This document shows, piece by piece, positions 34,186 to 43,734 of a DNA stretch of 64,000 nucleotides (the stretch's first letter is position 1; each line of letters starts with the position of its first letter). The stretch comes from Pseudanabaena galeata CCNP1313. GTDB lineage: Bacteria; Cyanobacteriota; Cyanobacteriia; Pseudanabaenales; Pseudanabaenaceae. The notes under the pieces are model-generated. The model did not search any database. It saw nothing but the letters and a program-made list of their open reading frames with translations, and had not been told where the DNA came from. Both the position numbers and the translations under genes were made by a program. Location of the stretch: assembly GCF_029910235.1 (NCBI RefSeq), contig NZ_CP112874.1, forward strand, positions 1,240,001 to 1,304,000. The letters are read 5' to 3'.

Positions 34186-35997
34186 ATGAAAATAACATCC
34201 CGTAAAACGCTAATTTCCTTTCTTGCTGCCGTTAGCTGTCAAATCCTGATTGCTGACAGCGCACCTTCAGCAACCATACCTGATAGTGGAAATGTAATTC
34301 AATTAAATGGACAGCCTTGGTCAGGACGTTGGATTAGAAGAGTGGAGCAAGGGCAACAAAGCTTCTATGTGCAGGAAGATTGGCTAACAGGTGGCTTAGG
34401 TGTGCAGATGCTGGATTCGGACAAAGCCGATCGCCAAAGATTGCGATGGTTTTCGAGTCCTACATTTTCGCGAGTTGCCTTTGATAATACAGGTCGATTT
34501 CGCTATCTCGATCTTGCGCCTTTCGCTGAGCAATGGCGGACAGAAATAGCAGGAAATTCCCTGAATATTTACACCCCCGATGCGACCATGCAAGCTGTGC
34601 GGCGAAGTAAACAGCCTTGGGGCGATCGCCTTGTGATCGATTTGAATCGGCGGACTCCTTGGCGCGTTAATCAGCAGGGCAATGTGATTACGGTAATTGT
34701 ATCGGCTGAGGTAGCTGCGGATTTACCCATTGGCACAAATGCGATCACAGGTAATTTAGTCAAGTCGGTTAATGTGCAGCCACAGGGCAAATTAACCCAG
34801 ATTCAGATTCAAACGAATGCGCCGATTAATCCTGCGATCGAGATGCTTAGTAGTCCGACACCTAAGATTGTGATCGATTTACGACGTGATTATGTACCAC
34901 CAAGTTTAACTGTGCAATGGGCGGAAGGATTGCGAAGAATTGAACGAGTGGTGGAAATTCCCAACAAACCAAAGAATGATAAAGATCCGAAAACAATTAA
35001 GTTTGCGGTAACGGCTCTAGAAGTTGATTTGAAATCTCCACAATTAAAATTACGCGCTATCTGGAGTAATCCCGATGGCTCTCCTAACGGAATCTTAGGT
35101 TTGATGCCTCTGCCGCAAATGGTGCAACAGGCGCAAGCGGTAGGGGCGATTAATGGCGGATTTTTTAATCGGATTCGGAAGTTACCCGTTGGCGCAATTC
35201 GGGAAGGAAATCGTTGGTTAGCAGGAACGGCGCTAGTAAGAGGAGCGATCGCTTGGAATGAGAAGGGTGAAACGCTGATTGATCGCCTAAATTTCAAAGA
35301 GGAAATCAGTACCGCCAGTCAAATCACGATTGCGCTGACTAATCTCAATAGTGGCTATGTTCAGAGAGGAATTGCTCGTTATACACCTAATTGGGGAAGT
35401 GTATATTCACCACTTACCGAAAATGAACTTTTAATTGTAGTTCGAGGCGATCGCGTCGTGGCTCAATATCAAGGCGGTGCAGTGGGTGTGGGGCAAATCA
35501 CCATTCCTAACGACGGCTATGTTTTAGTAGCGAGACAAACGCCTGAAGCGGCTAAACAATTACCTGTTGGTATGACTGTCCGTGGTCGTCAGGCTTTCAT
35601 TCCTGATAAGTTTGCGAATTTCCCTAACTTAATTGGTGCTGGCCCCTTACTACTTAAAAATGGAAGTCTATCCTTAGATGGAAAATTAGAACAATTTCAA
35701 GCAGGATTTGATACTCAAGCGGCTAATCGTAGTGCGATCGCTACTACAAAAGAGAAAGGTAAACTAATCCTTGCCACTGTTCAAGCTGCACCTGAAGGCG
35801 TTGCTCCTAATCTCTTGCAAACTGCGGAAGTTCTCAAAAAGATGGGAGCAGTTGATGCGCTTAATCTTGATGGTGGTAGTTCTTCGAGCTTATTTTTAGG
35901 TGGGGAAATTCTCAATCGTCCAATAACAGCAATTGCTCCTGTACATAATGCGATCGCCATTTTCATTACTCCACCACCAGCTAAACCGCAATTCTAA
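34186..35997 (+). CDS. Exported phosphodiester glycosidase (NAGPA-domain) protein
   Basis: This 603-residue protein has a signal peptide (about 1-30). An N-terminal beta-rich region resembles AMIN-type repeats (about 40-240). A C-terminal NAGPA-like domain (about 260-595) carries GAINGGFFNRIRKLPVGAI and DALNLDGGSSSSLFLGGE, the hallmark of phosphodiester glycosidase family proteins. It probably acts in the periplasm or at the cell surface on a polysaccharide or peptidoglycan-linked substrate, which is unknown. Confidence 0.85.
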   Translation: MKITSRKTLISFLAAVSCQILIADSAPSATIPDSGNVIQLNGQPWSGRWIRRVEQGQQSFYVQEDWLTGGLGVQMLDSDKADRQRLRWFSSPTFSRVAFDNTGRFRYLDLAPFAEQWRTEIAGNSLNIYTPDATMQAVRRSKQPWGDRLVIDLNRRTPWRVNQQGNVITVIVSAEVAADLPIGTNAITGNLVKSVNVQPQGKLTQIQIQTNAPINPAIEMLSSPTPKIVIDLRRDYVPPSLTVQWAEGLRRIERVVEIPNKPKNDKDPKTIKFAVTALEVDLKSPQLKLRAIWSNPDGSPNGILGLMPLPQMVQQAQAVGAINGGFFNRIRKLPVGAIREGNRWLAGTALVRGAIAWNEKGETLIDRLNFKEEISTASQITIALTNLNSGYVQRGIARYTPNWGSVYSPLTENELLIVVRGDRVVAQYQGGAVGVGQITIPNDGYVLVARQTPEAAKQLPVGMTVRGRQAFIPDKFANFPNLIGAGPLLLKNGSLSLDGKLEQFQAGFDTQAANRSAIATTKEKGKLILATVQAAPEGVAPNLLQTAEVLKKMGAVDALNLDGGSSSSLFLGGEILNRPITAIAPVHNAIAIFITPPPAKPQF

Positions 35998-36002
35998 ACC
36001 TA

Positions 36003-36031
36003 TTTGCATTTTGCCATAGGCAAAATGCAAA
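36003..36031. terminator. Hairpin after the phosphodiester glycosidase gene
   Basis: The arms TTTGCATTTTGCC and GGCAAAATGCAAA lie five bases after the stop, between convergent genes. Confidence 0.6.
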
Positions 36032-36046
36032 CCCCAAAACCTTATT

Positions 36047-36793
36047 TCATTCAAGCAGTTCACCGAAGCGATCACGATATTTTTGCAGCATTGCCTCCAT
36101 CTCATCAAGCTTTACTGCTGTTTGCTCCGCACGTTGATGTTCTTGCTCAGCCCGTAAGAACTCTTGCTCAGCCCGCAGACGCTCCTTATTTGCGCGTAAG
36201 CATTCCTCCTCCAGCATGGTATTAATTTCGATATAAGAATAAAACTTAGTTCCATCAGGACGATAGATTTGCAACTCATCAGTGAGATTAAAGCGAATAC
36301 CCAATCGAGGGCTGACCCAATCATGGGATTCGGGAATGGTATCCAAACTCCCTGCATTCCTAATCAAAACCTCAAGATTGTTGTTGGTAGGATTGTAAAT
36401 GTAATATTCCTCAACGCCATAGCGATCATAAAAAATCAGCTTTTTTGCCATCTCTACAGATTTATTACTAGGCGAAAGAATCTCAAAGACAACTTGAGGC
36501 GCAATATTTGCTTCTTCCCATTGCTTATAAGAGCCGCGATCACCCTTTGGACGACCAAAAACCACCATCGTGTCAGGAGCCGCCGCAATTTGAGTTTGTC
36601 CTTCAACGGGATACCACAACAAGTCGCCAGCAACAAATACTTGAGGATCGTTAGCGTATAGCCAGTCAATATTTTGCTGAATTGTCAAAATCCATCGAAA
36701 CTGCTTGGTATTATCTGCCATCGGTTTCCCGTCACTTTCGGGATAGGTAATTTCGGGTTGGGCTAGTTGTTTTTGGCTCAGTTGGCTGACCAT
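36047..36793 (-). CDS. Uma2-family (DUF820) nuclease-like protein
   Basis: The 248-residue protein has the Uma2/DUF820 restriction-endonuclease-like core: DLLWYPVEGQTQIAAAPDTMVVFG, APQVVFEILSPSNK (catalytic Asp/Glu-x-Lys type) and YGVEEYYIYNPTNN. A charged Glu/Arg-rich coiled coil forms the C-terminus. Such genes are highly amplified in cyanobacteria and their role is unproven. Its middle 309 bases are identical to the next gene, indicating recent duplication or conversion. Confidence 0.88.
   Translation of the reverse strand: MVSQLSQKQLAQPEITYPESDGKPMADNTKQFRWILTIQQNIDWLYANDPQVFVAGDLLWYPVEGQTQIAAAPDTMVVFGRPKGDRGSYKQWEEANIAPQVVFEILSPSNKSVEMAKKLIFYDRYGVEEYYIYNPTNNNLEVLIRNAGSLDTIPESHDWVSPRLGIRFNLTDELQIYRPDGTKFYSYIEINTMLEEECLRANKERLRAEQEFLRAEQEHQRAEQTAVKLDEMEAMLQKYRDRFGELLE
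36437..36745. repeat. 309-bp perfect direct repeat, copy 1 (with 37214-37522)
   Basis: Comparing the two Uma2 genes, all 309 bases agree at an offset of 777 while sequence just outside (for example 36430-36436 and 36746 onward) diverges. The block covers the catalytic core. Confidence 0.9.
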
Positions 36794-36841
36794 TGGCTTT
36801 GGCTCCTGAACTTATTAGTTATTTTTATTGTACAGCGATTT

Positions 36842-37555
36842 TTACTGAGGCAATTCGCCAAAGCGATCGCGATATTGTTTTAGCATTGCCTCCATCTCTT
36901 TAAGTTGTTGTGAAGCTTGTTCGGCACGCTGGTACTCTTGTTCGGCGCGTACAGATTCATGCTCTGCTCTTAAGCTTTCCTGCTCCAACATTCTATTGAT
37001 TTCGATATAAGAATAGAACTTAGTGCCATCAGGACGATAAATTTGAAGTTCTTCACCAGAAAGATCGAAACGAATCCCCAACCTAGGACTGACCCAATTA
37101 TGAGATTCAGAAATACTATCCAAACCATTACGATTTCTAGCCCAGATTTCTAGATTGTCATTCGTAGGGTTATAGATGTAGTACTCTTCGACATTATAGC
37201 GATCGTAAAAAAGCAGCTTTTTTGCCATCTCTACAGATTTATTACTAGGCGAAAGAATCTCAAAGACAACTTGAGGCGCAATATTTGCTTCTTCCCATTG
37301 CTTATAAGAGCCGCGATCACCCTTTGGACGACCAAAAACCACCATCGTGTCAGGAGCCGCCGCAATTTGAGTTTGTCCTTCAACGGGATACCACAACAAG
37401 TCGCCAGCAACAAATACTTGAGGATCGTTAGCGTATAGCCAGTCAATATTTTGCTGAATTGTCAAAATCCATCGAAACTGCTTGGTATTATCTGCCATCG
37501 GTTTCCCGTCACTTTCGGGATAAATAATTTCAGTTTTGCTCAGTTGACCGACCAT
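36842..37555 (-). CDS. Uma2-family (DUF820) nuclease-like protein, tandem paralogue
   Basis: The protein has 237 residues from the ATG at 37555. It shares the Uma2 core with the preceding gene, and bases 37214-37522 are identical to 36437-36745, while the flanks differ by many changes. The C-terminal coiled coil (AEHESVRAEQEYQRAEQASQ) is similar but not identical. An in-frame extension to 37762 runs through a palindromic repeat and is not family-like. Confidence 0.87.
   Translation of the reverse strand: MVGQLSKTEIIYPESDGKPMADNTKQFRWILTIQQNIDWLYANDPQVFVAGDLLWYPVEGQTQIAAAPDTMVVFGRPKGDRGSYKQWEEANIAPQVVFEILSPSNKSVEMAKKLLFYDRYNVEEYYIYNPTNDNLEIWARNRNGLDSISESHNWVSPRLGIRFDLSGEELQIYRPDGTKFYSYIEINRMLEQESLRAEHESVRAEQEYQRAEQASQQLKEMEAMLKQYRDRFGELPQ
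37214..37522. repeat. 309-bp perfect direct repeat, copy 2
   Basis: Partner of 36437-36745; see that entry. The sharp edges suggest gene conversion rather than a young whole-gene duplication. Confidence 0.9.
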
Positions 37556-37607
37556 AGTTTTTGGCTCCCGAACGTATGGAGATTTCTTATTATAGCTGTC
37601 GCCATTC

Positions 37608-37692
37608 TTGTTAGGACATAAAGCCCAAATAGTGTGAGGCGGCGCTTTGCGCCGCCTCACACTATTTGGGCTTTGAATTGTCCTGATACAGG
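37608..37692. repeat. Family C palindrome
   Basis: TTAGGACATAAAGCCC leads to a perfect hairpin (AAATAGTGTGAGGCGGCGC arm) and TTGAATTGTCCTGA. The outer TTAGGACA/TGTCCTGA parts are inverted. Copies: 29248, 40793, 56384 (internally deleted) and 62716. Confidence 0.8.
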
Positions 37693-37740
37693 TTGCTATA
37701 GCTATATATCGCGATTTTTTAAGACGGTAGTTCACTGAAA

Positions 37741-37783
37741 CCATAAAAGAAAAAGCACCCAAAGGGTGCTTTTTCTTTTATGG
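37741..37783. terminator. Terminator of the aminopeptidase gene
   Basis: Perfect arms CCATAAAAGAAAAAGCACCC and its reverse with an AAA loop overlap the stop codon of the minus-strand gene. Confidence 0.75.
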
Positions 37784-40417
37784 TTTGGCTTTAGCCTCGA
37801 TCGCTTCTAGACGACTCTTCAAATCCTGATTGTCTTTGCGAACTTGATCAAGCTCTTCACGTAGTTGCTTCAATCCTGCATCCTTACCGATCGCTCTCTG
37901 GACTCGTTGAACGGCTTCATCGGCAACACGGCGCACCCTTCCATCAGGCGTAGAATCAGAGAGCGATCGCAATACGCCGATGGCTGCTGCACTATCGACT
38001 TGCCCAAGAGCGCCGACAACAGCCATCTGGGTTAAAAAGAAAGTTTCTTGAGCAATTACTTTTAGACGATTGAGAATCTTCTCAGTCTTTGGTTTCGATT
38101 GGGATTTGCCCATTGCACCTAAAGCTCGAATTGAAGCTAAACGCAATGGCTGTGGGACATCAGGCTCCGTATATTTGAGAACTGTTTCTAGAGCCTCATC
38201 GGAATCTTTGAGTTTGGACAAACCCGCGATCGCGCCCGATCTCACCACTTCATTCCAACCTGCTCTCTCTTTGAGAACTGTCTGTAGTAGCTTCACTACC
38301 TTAGAAGGTTCTCGCTCTGAACTTAAAGCTGCCGCCAAGTCCCCTGTCAGTCTTGCGGCAGTAGCTTCCACATTGTAGCTAGGATCGCCTTTTTTGATGA
38401 AAGGTTTGATCAGATCCAAACTCTTCTGTACCTTGTTTTGGGCTAAACCATTAATTACTGCCATTCTCACCTTGGCATCTGGATCTTCTAATCCCTTAGC
38501 CAAAGCCTCAAAAGCTTGATCAAGTTTAATCGCCGCAAGATTTTCAGCAATCTCCACACGCACACCCCAGAATTTCTCATCGATAAGGGCTTGTCCGAGC
38601 GCTTTTACCGCTTCCAAGCCACCTTTTTTAGCTAAGGCTTCGGCACATTGAATTCTGGCGATCGGATCGGGATCAGACTGTAAGCCAGCTTTGAGTTCAG
38701 CAACACCATATTCGAGACTGACTTGCTTGAGATAGTTATTACCGCGATCAAAACTGATGTATTTGGGCTTCTGTTTTAAAGGGAAGTAAAAAGATTGCTC
38801 CTTCTCAAATACGCGCACTGTGAAAGCTTGATTCGAGGCTACTTCTTCAAAGCCAAAGCCAATGGGAATCTTCAAATCAAACAATTCATCTTGAGTTTGC
38901 GTAACTGTGACCTTCGCCAAGTTATTATCTCCATCCCAGCTATAGCCAATCTTATATTCTGGATGTCCACCACGAAATACATATTGATCAAAAAGGAACA
39001 TGCAGTTTTTGCCCGTCGCTTCCTCGATCGCTCTCAGCAGATCAATCGTCTCAACGGTCTTATGAGCATTAGTCCTCACAAAATGATGAATTGCTTTCCA
39101 GAATAAATCGTCGCCTAACTCGGTGCGAAGCATATGATACACACAGCCGCCCTTCTCGTAGATATGGCGATCGTATAGCTCGATCGCTTCCCGATAAACA
39201 TGGGTCACCATCGGACGACGATAGCGATCCTTATCTTCAGAAATATAGCGACGCGCTTCACCCAGCAAGTAATAAGCAGCTTCTTCGTCTCCATATTCAT
39301 GATCTGTCCATAGTACTTCTGCGTATGTGGCTGCGCCTTCCTTGACCCAAGCATGAGACCAATGCTTAATTACCAATAAATCTCCAAACCATTGGTGCGC
39401 CAACTCATGAGCTACTAAACTTTCACTAGAGCGATTATCCAGTGCGGCTCTGCTATCTAAGACACAGCGATCAGTTAATAGTGTCGTGGAAGTGTTTTCC
39501 ATGCCGCCAAAAATGAAGTCAGCAACACAAACCTGTGCATATTTAGGAAACGCATAGTCATAGCCATACTTCTCACTGAAGAATTCGATCATCTGCGGCG
39601 TTTTGCCCATCGTCAGGATCGCTTCTTCGGCAGTACGGGACTTATCGACATAGTAAGTGACAGGCTTCCCTTTCCATTCATCTTTTACTTCGATAAAATC
39701 ACCGATCGCTAAAGTCATCAGATAGCTAGGATGAACTTCTTTCTGTGACCAATGATAAATCTTCTCTTTTTTTTGTTCCTTGACATCAATCAATTCTCCA
39801 TTGGAAATCACCATCAAGTCCTTAGGAACCTTAATCCGAATCTCTGAAGTCGCCAGTTGTCCAGGATAATCAAAACAAGGAAACCAATAGCGCGAGTCTT
39901 CATCTTCGCCCTGTGTCCAGACTTGCGTAGGTTTATCAGGTTGATGTTCTGTCGGTTGGACAAAGTAAATACCACGTTGAGGTTGCTCAGCAGCATAGGC
40001 GATCGCAATTTCGATCGGTACACCTGCCTTCGTTGGCTGATTCAAATAAATCTTCAGAAATTCGCCATCATAATCAAACTTGCACTTAGTCTTGTCTGGA
40101 TCGGGCTTCGCTTCTATTTGCTCAGTAATGGCGACATGATCAATCCGCAAACTGACTGCATCCAAATTCAAATCATTAATTCCATCACGCACAGGTCGCA
40201 AACGAATCTTACAAGTACCCGCGATCGCTTGCTGTGGAATATCAAGCACCAAATCTAGGGCAATATGCTCCACCTGTCCTGGGCGATCGGGGTTGTAATG
40301 TGGCTTGGCTCCTGGTAGGTGAAAAGACTTGTGTTTTTTCGATTTGTCACTATCGCCATCCCAAAATCCTAATTCTGAGGCTAATTCTAAATAGCTATCC
40401 CAAGATTTGCGGGTCAT
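37778..40417 (-). CDS. M1-family aminopeptidase with C-terminal HEAT-like repeats
   Basis: The 879-residue protein is a zinc aminopeptidase. It has the substrate motif FGGMENTST, the zinc site HELAH (337-341) with Glu360 in KEGAATYAEV, and the catalytic Tyr region. The N-terminal beta domain is normal. From about residue 590 it carries HEAT-like helical repeats (AEALAKKGGLEAVKALGQAL and similar) and ends in a coiled coil. It probably cleaves N-terminal residues in the cytoplasm; no signal peptide is seen. Confidence 0.92.
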   Translation of the reverse strand: MTRKSWDSYLELASELGFWDGDSDKSKKHKSFHLPGAKPHYNPDRPGQVEHIALDLVLDIPQQAIAGTCKIRLRPVRDGINDLNLDAVSLRIDHVAITEQIEAKPDPDKTKCKFDYDGEFLKIYLNQPTKAGVPIEIAIAYAAEQPQRGIYFVQPTEHQPDKPTQVWTQGEDEDSRYWFPCFDYPGQLATSEIRIKVPKDLMVISNGELIDVKEQKKEKIYHWSQKEVHPSYLMTLAIGDFIEVKDEWKGKPVTYYVDKSRTAEEAILTMGKTPQMIEFFSEKYGYDYAFPKYAQVCVADFIFGGMENTSTTLLTDRCVLDSRAALDNRSSESLVAHELAHQWFGDLLVIKHWSHAWVKEGAATYAEVLWTDHEYGDEEAAYYLLGEARRYISEDKDRYRRPMVTHVYREAIELYDRHIYEKGGCVYHMLRTELGDDLFWKAIHHFVRTNAHKTVETIDLLRAIEEATGKNCMFLFDQYVFRGGHPEYKIGYSWDGDNNLAKVTVTQTQDELFDLKIPIGFGFEEVASNQAFTVRVFEKEQSFYFPLKQKPKYISFDRGNNYLKQVSLEYGVAELKAGLQSDPDPIARIQCAEALAKKGGLEAVKALGQALIDEKFWGVRVEIAENLAAIKLDQAFEALAKGLEDPDAKVRMAVINGLAQNKVQKSLDLIKPFIKKGDPSYNVEATAARLTGDLAAALSSEREPSKVVKLLQTVLKERAGWNEVVRSGAIAGLSKLKDSDEALETVLKYTEPDVPQPLRLASIRALGAMGKSQSKPKTEKILNRLKVIAQETFFLTQMAVVGALGQVDSAAAIGVLRSLSDSTPDGRVRRVADEAVQRVQRAIGKDAGLKQLREELDQVRKDNQDLKSRLEAIEAKAKP

Positions 40418-40528
40418 AAAACTCGATCTCTAATACGTGCCTTGATTTCACCATAGTATAGCAATCTCAAAAAAGTTGGGAAAATATAGTTTAATGGTAG
40501 ATGGCTATATTGCTAAAATTTTCTACAT

Positions 40529-40643
40529 TAACGTCAGTTCGATGAAGGCGAAAAATGGTAAGAATCGCTAAGCGATTCTTACCATTTTTCACCATTTGCG
40601 GCGTGCTTCGCACGCCGCAAATGGCGATATCGAACTCACGTTA
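40529..40643. repeat. Family B MITE-like element
   Basis: A full copy with both inner hairpins and ends TTAACGTCAGTTCGATG and ATATCGAACTCACGTTA. Confidence 0.9.
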
Positions 40644-40671
40644 CATTAGTCTCAATACAATCATTTAAGTA

Positions 40672-40775
40672 ACTGATGTTACGTGGAACGCTGAGAATGG
40701 GGCTTGGAGACCAAGCCCCTACAACCAATATGTAGGGATTTGGTCTCCAAAGCCTCTTTTAAGATGATATATAGC
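40672..40775. repeat. MITE-like element, family D
   Basis: It begins AACTGATGTTACGTGGAACG and contains GGGGCTTGGAGACCAAGCCC and GGATTTGGTCTCCAAA hairpins. Other copies are at 58541 and, inverted, at 62465. The right end has drifted. Confidence 0.8.
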
Positions 40776-40792
40776 AATGTAAGTTTTACTTA

Positions 40793-40855
40793 GAACATAA
40801 AACCAAAAAGATGAGTGGCGGCGCAAAGCGCCGCCACTCATCTTTGTAGTATATC
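40793..40855. repeat. Family C palindrome
   Basis: AGAACATAAAACC leads to a hairpin with arms AAAGATGAGTGGCGGCGC. The right outer part is degenerate. Confidence 0.7.
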
Positions 40856-40858
40856 AGT

Positions 40859-40983
40859 AAGTAACTAATGCTACGTGGATGGAATTTCTGCAATTATCTA
40901 AGTCTAGTGCTAGCACGGGGATTGCCCCTACAAAATCTAATATTGAGGTAGGGGCAATCCCCCCGTGGTTGCCCTGCTTTGCT
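40859..40983. repeat. Truncated family F element at the 3' end of the methyltransferase gene
   Basis: It starts AGTAACTAATGCTACGTGGA and includes the GGGGCAATCCCCCCGTGGTT core, then stops abruptly at the stop codon of the m5C methyltransferase, without the usual right end. Confidence 0.7.
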
Positions 40984-42273
40984 TTAATTCTTTATGAACA
41001 TTTTTTTAGTTCGTTGCTCAATTGTGTAAGGACTAACCTTGTAGTACTGAGATGCTTTTGTCATATTGAATTCTAATAATGGTCTCTCTCCCATAGAAAG
41101 TATTTTCTCACTTAAAGTGGGTGAAACATTCATTGTTTTAATGATTTGGGAAGCGACAGCTTTAGCTAACATCGGTGGTACTGAATTGCCAACTTGTCTA
41201 AAACCATGCCAAATTGTCCTATGAAAGCAAAACCAATCTGGGTAGCTATGTAATCTAGCCGCTTCTCGGACAGTTATACATCTTGGAGTAATCGGATGTA
41301 TGGGACGAGGAGCCGTAAAAGCACCACGATTGCTGGATGTCCCCGCTCTTAGTGTATTACTAATTCCATCTAAAGCTAGCTTGTAAAATCTACTAATGAT
41401 TTCTACTTCTCCCTGAACTGTATCACTAAAACGCTTTATTGATGTAGCCTGATGTTTTGACATCAGGCTAGAAGTTAATAATTTTTTGTCATATTCTCTT
41501 TTATAACTAAAGTGTGATTTGCCTAAATTATTGATTAGCTTTACATATTCACTGAACTGCCCAAATTCTACTTGTAAATTATCCTGTTTCATTAACTCAG
41601 GATATTGAGAAATATCGGGTAAGTCTGCGATCGCATCTTTTACCGTCGGACTATCAGGCAAATTCGCAAGCTCTTTAGCAATGCGTTTTGCTTTAGCTGG
41701 TTTGGTAATTGGTGATGGATAATTCGGAAGCGGTAAACCTTGACGACAACCGATCAGAAATAATCTTTCACGATGTTGAGGTACTCCAAAATGAGAAGCA
41801 TCAAGTACTTTGTAAGGACTGAGAATCTCATAACCATTTGCTTTGAAGTTATCAATCACTTCATCTAGAAACTGTCGATGATTGCCTAAAGTCAGACCTT
41901 TAACATTTTCCATTACAAAGTAATTAGCGTTGAGTTCTTTAACTAGACGCATAAAATGTGAAACCAATTGATTGCGCGGATCGTCAAAGGCGCGTTTCCC
42001 CATCATCGAAAAACCTTGGCAAGGTGGTCCCCCAAAAACTACATCAACCTCGCGATCGCCTATTTTTGATCTTTGCCGAATATCATCACCTGATATCTCC
42101 GTAACACTGGCGCAGATAGCAGCCCACATTGGGAAATTATATTCATGGGTGGCGCTATGAATGGGATCGATCTCCACAGAAGCTAGTACATCAAATCCCG
42201 CTTGCTCAAAACCAAGCGTCATACCACCCACACCCGCAAATAAATCTACAGCGATCGGTCGTTGATTTCCCAT
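40984..42273 (-). CDS. Orphan DNA (cytosine-5) methyltransferase
   Basis: The protein has 429 residues from the ATG at 42273. Motifs appear in order: I VDLFAGVGGMTLGF, IV GGPPCQGFS with catalytic Cys, VI MENVKG, VIII HRERLFLIG, IX VREAARLHSYPDW and X QVGNSVPPMLA. No restriction enzyme or vsr gene is adjacent, so it is an orphan methylase. Many HIP1-rich cyanobacteria have an orphan enzyme for CGATCG, so that target is possible but cannot be read from sequence. Confidence 0.92.
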   Translation of the reverse strand: MGNQRPIAVDLFAGVGGMTLGFEQAGFDVLASVEIDPIHSATHEYNFPMWAAICASVTEISGDDIRQRSKIGDREVDVVFGGPPCQGFSMMGKRAFDDPRNQLVSHFMRLVKELNANYFVMENVKGLTLGNHRQFLDEVIDNFKANGYEILSPYKVLDASHFGVPQHRERLFLIGCRQGLPLPNYPSPITKPAKAKRIAKELANLPDSPTVKDAIADLPDISQYPELMKQDNLQVEFGQFSEYVKLINNLGKSHFSYKREYDKKLLTSSLMSKHQATSIKRFSDTVQGEVEIISRFYKLALDGISNTLRAGTSSNRGAFTAPRPIHPITPRCITVREAARLHSYPDWFCFHRTIWHGFRQVGNSVPPMLAKAVASQIIKTMNVSPTLSEKILSMGERPLLEFNMTKASQYYKVSPYTIEQRTKKMFIKN

Positions 42274-42403
42274 AATCCACAAAGCTTTTAGATATCAGCA
42301 CAGAAAATCTATTGTATAGCAATGAAAGTTTTGATTAGTGTATAAAAACCAAAAGAAAAGTAGGGATGATTCGCCCCGCAACTTATCTTTTGGTTTTTTA
42401 TAT

Positions 42404-42592
42404 AGCAATTCTAAATAGTTTGTGAGAGTGCGACCTGAAGGGTTACACTCTCACAAACCTCCAAATCTTACAAATCATTTAGGATCTCTATAGCGAAACA
42501 CAAAATAGCTAAGTATTTTGTGTTTTTAAAATTCTTACTGGGTTTGGTTTTTCGTTAACAAAAGTGTCGTCACACTTTTGTTAATTGGTATT
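42404..42592. repeat. Adjacent family J and family H hairpins
   Basis: A decayed hairpin (AGTTTGTGAGAGTG..CACTCTCACAAACC, 42416-42459) is followed by a family H unit (ACACAAAATAGC..TATTTTGTGT and TTAACAAAAGTGT..ACACTTTTGTTAA, 42495-42581). No gene is seen between 42274 and 42665. Confidence 0.6.
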
Positions 42593-42620
42593 TAGTGTAT
42601 TTGCATTTTCAAAAATTGTC

Positions 42621-42664
42621 ATAAAACTTTAAAAGCATTGCAAGGCAATGCTTTTAAAGTTTTA
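42621..42664. terminator. Terminator of the BMP-type ABC operon
   Basis: Perfect arms AAAACTTTAAAAGCATTGC and its reverse lie directly after the stop of the last minus-strand permease gene. Confidence 0.75.
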
Positions 42665-42665
42665 A

Positions 42666-43592
42666 TTATTCATTTGTACCTAACGCTCCTGGAGAACCAG
42701 TTAATGTCCTTCGTGGCGAACAAGTAGCGATCGTGATGATTAAAGTCATAATGTAGGGCATGGCATTGAATAAGTAATAGTAAGAATCAAATCCAACTGC
42801 CTGAAGAGCTGGTCCGATAGCTTGCGCTCCACCAAACAGCAAAGCTGCCCATAGACAATGAATTGGCTGCCATCTGGCAAAAATTACAAGAGCAACCGCC
42901 ATTAATCCTTGACCACTTGAAATATTCTCAGCCCAAAGTCCGGGGAAATACAGCGATAAACTTGCGCCACCGATACCAGCCAGAAAGCTACCTGCGACGA
43001 TCGCGCAGGTACGCACACCCACAACGGAAATTCCCATTGCTCTGGCTGCACTGGGGCTATCACCTACAGCACGTACATATAAACCCCACCGTGTCGAGCT
43101 AAAAAACCATTGCATTAATGGTGCGATCGCAATACCAATTAATAGCAATGGACTCACTTTCAGAGCGGCTTGAACTTGAGGAAAGCTGCTCCAATTGCCC
43201 CACTCAAGTACAGGCAACGGAATCGCTTTGGGTTGAATAAAGGCTTTGCCAAAGAAGAACGCAATTCCACTACCAAAAATAATCATCGCAATACCAACAG
43301 CGACATCGCTTACCTTAGGGCGTTGCGATAACCATGCATGAATTAATCCCAGTCCAACACCTGACAAACCAGCCGCTAAGACTCCTAACCAAGGTGATTT
43401 GGTCAAAAAAGAAACTGCATATGCGGTCATTGCCCCAGTGAGCAGTGTTCCTTCTAGACCAAGATTAATCTTGCCAGCTTTTTCAGTAAGACATTCACCT
43501 AAACTAACAAATAGAAATGGTGCGCTTCCTCTGAGTGTACCTGCGATGATCGCCAGAGGTACGCTCATCCAGCCTAGTGAAGTATCTGACAT
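42666..43592 (-). CDS. ABC transporter permease, nucleoside/BMP type (second)
   Basis: This 308-residue protein has eight or more hydrophobic helices and the branched permease family features LTEKAGKINLGLEGTLLTGA and AVGDSPSAARAMGISV. It pairs with the permease at 43735 and the BMP binding protein to import a nucleoside or related base. It is the last gene of the unit and is followed by a hairpin. Confidence 0.9.
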   Translation of the reverse strand: MSDTSLGWMSVPLAIIAGTLRGSAPFLFVSLGECLTEKAGKINLGLEGTLLTGAMTAYAVSFLTKSPWLGVLAAGLSGVGLGLIHAWLSQRPKVSDVAVGIAMIIFGSGIAFFFGKAFIQPKAIPLPVLEWGNWSSFPQVQAALKVSPLLLIGIAIAPLMQWFFSSTRWGLYVRAVGDSPSAARAMGISVVGVRTCAIVAGSFLAGIGGASLSLYFPGLWAENISSGQGLMAVALVIFARWQPIHCLWAALLFGGAQAIGPALQAVGFDSYYYLFNAMPYIMTLIITIATCSPRRTLTGSPGALGTNE

Positions 43593-43734
43593 AGTTTTGA
43601 ATTTAGCAATTAGCGATTTTTGATTCAGCGATTAATTCAGCGATTAGTAGTTAGGGATTAGCTGTTAGCCTTTAATAATTTTAAATAATTTTAAAAATTT
43701 TTTTAGAAGCTAATCGCTAATAGCTAACTGCCAT

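Noticed and set aside
40984-42273. Restriction-modification system
   Set aside because: No endonuclease gene beside the methylase; the Uma2 proteins 4 kb away are nuclease-like but are a dispersed family not tied to methylases.
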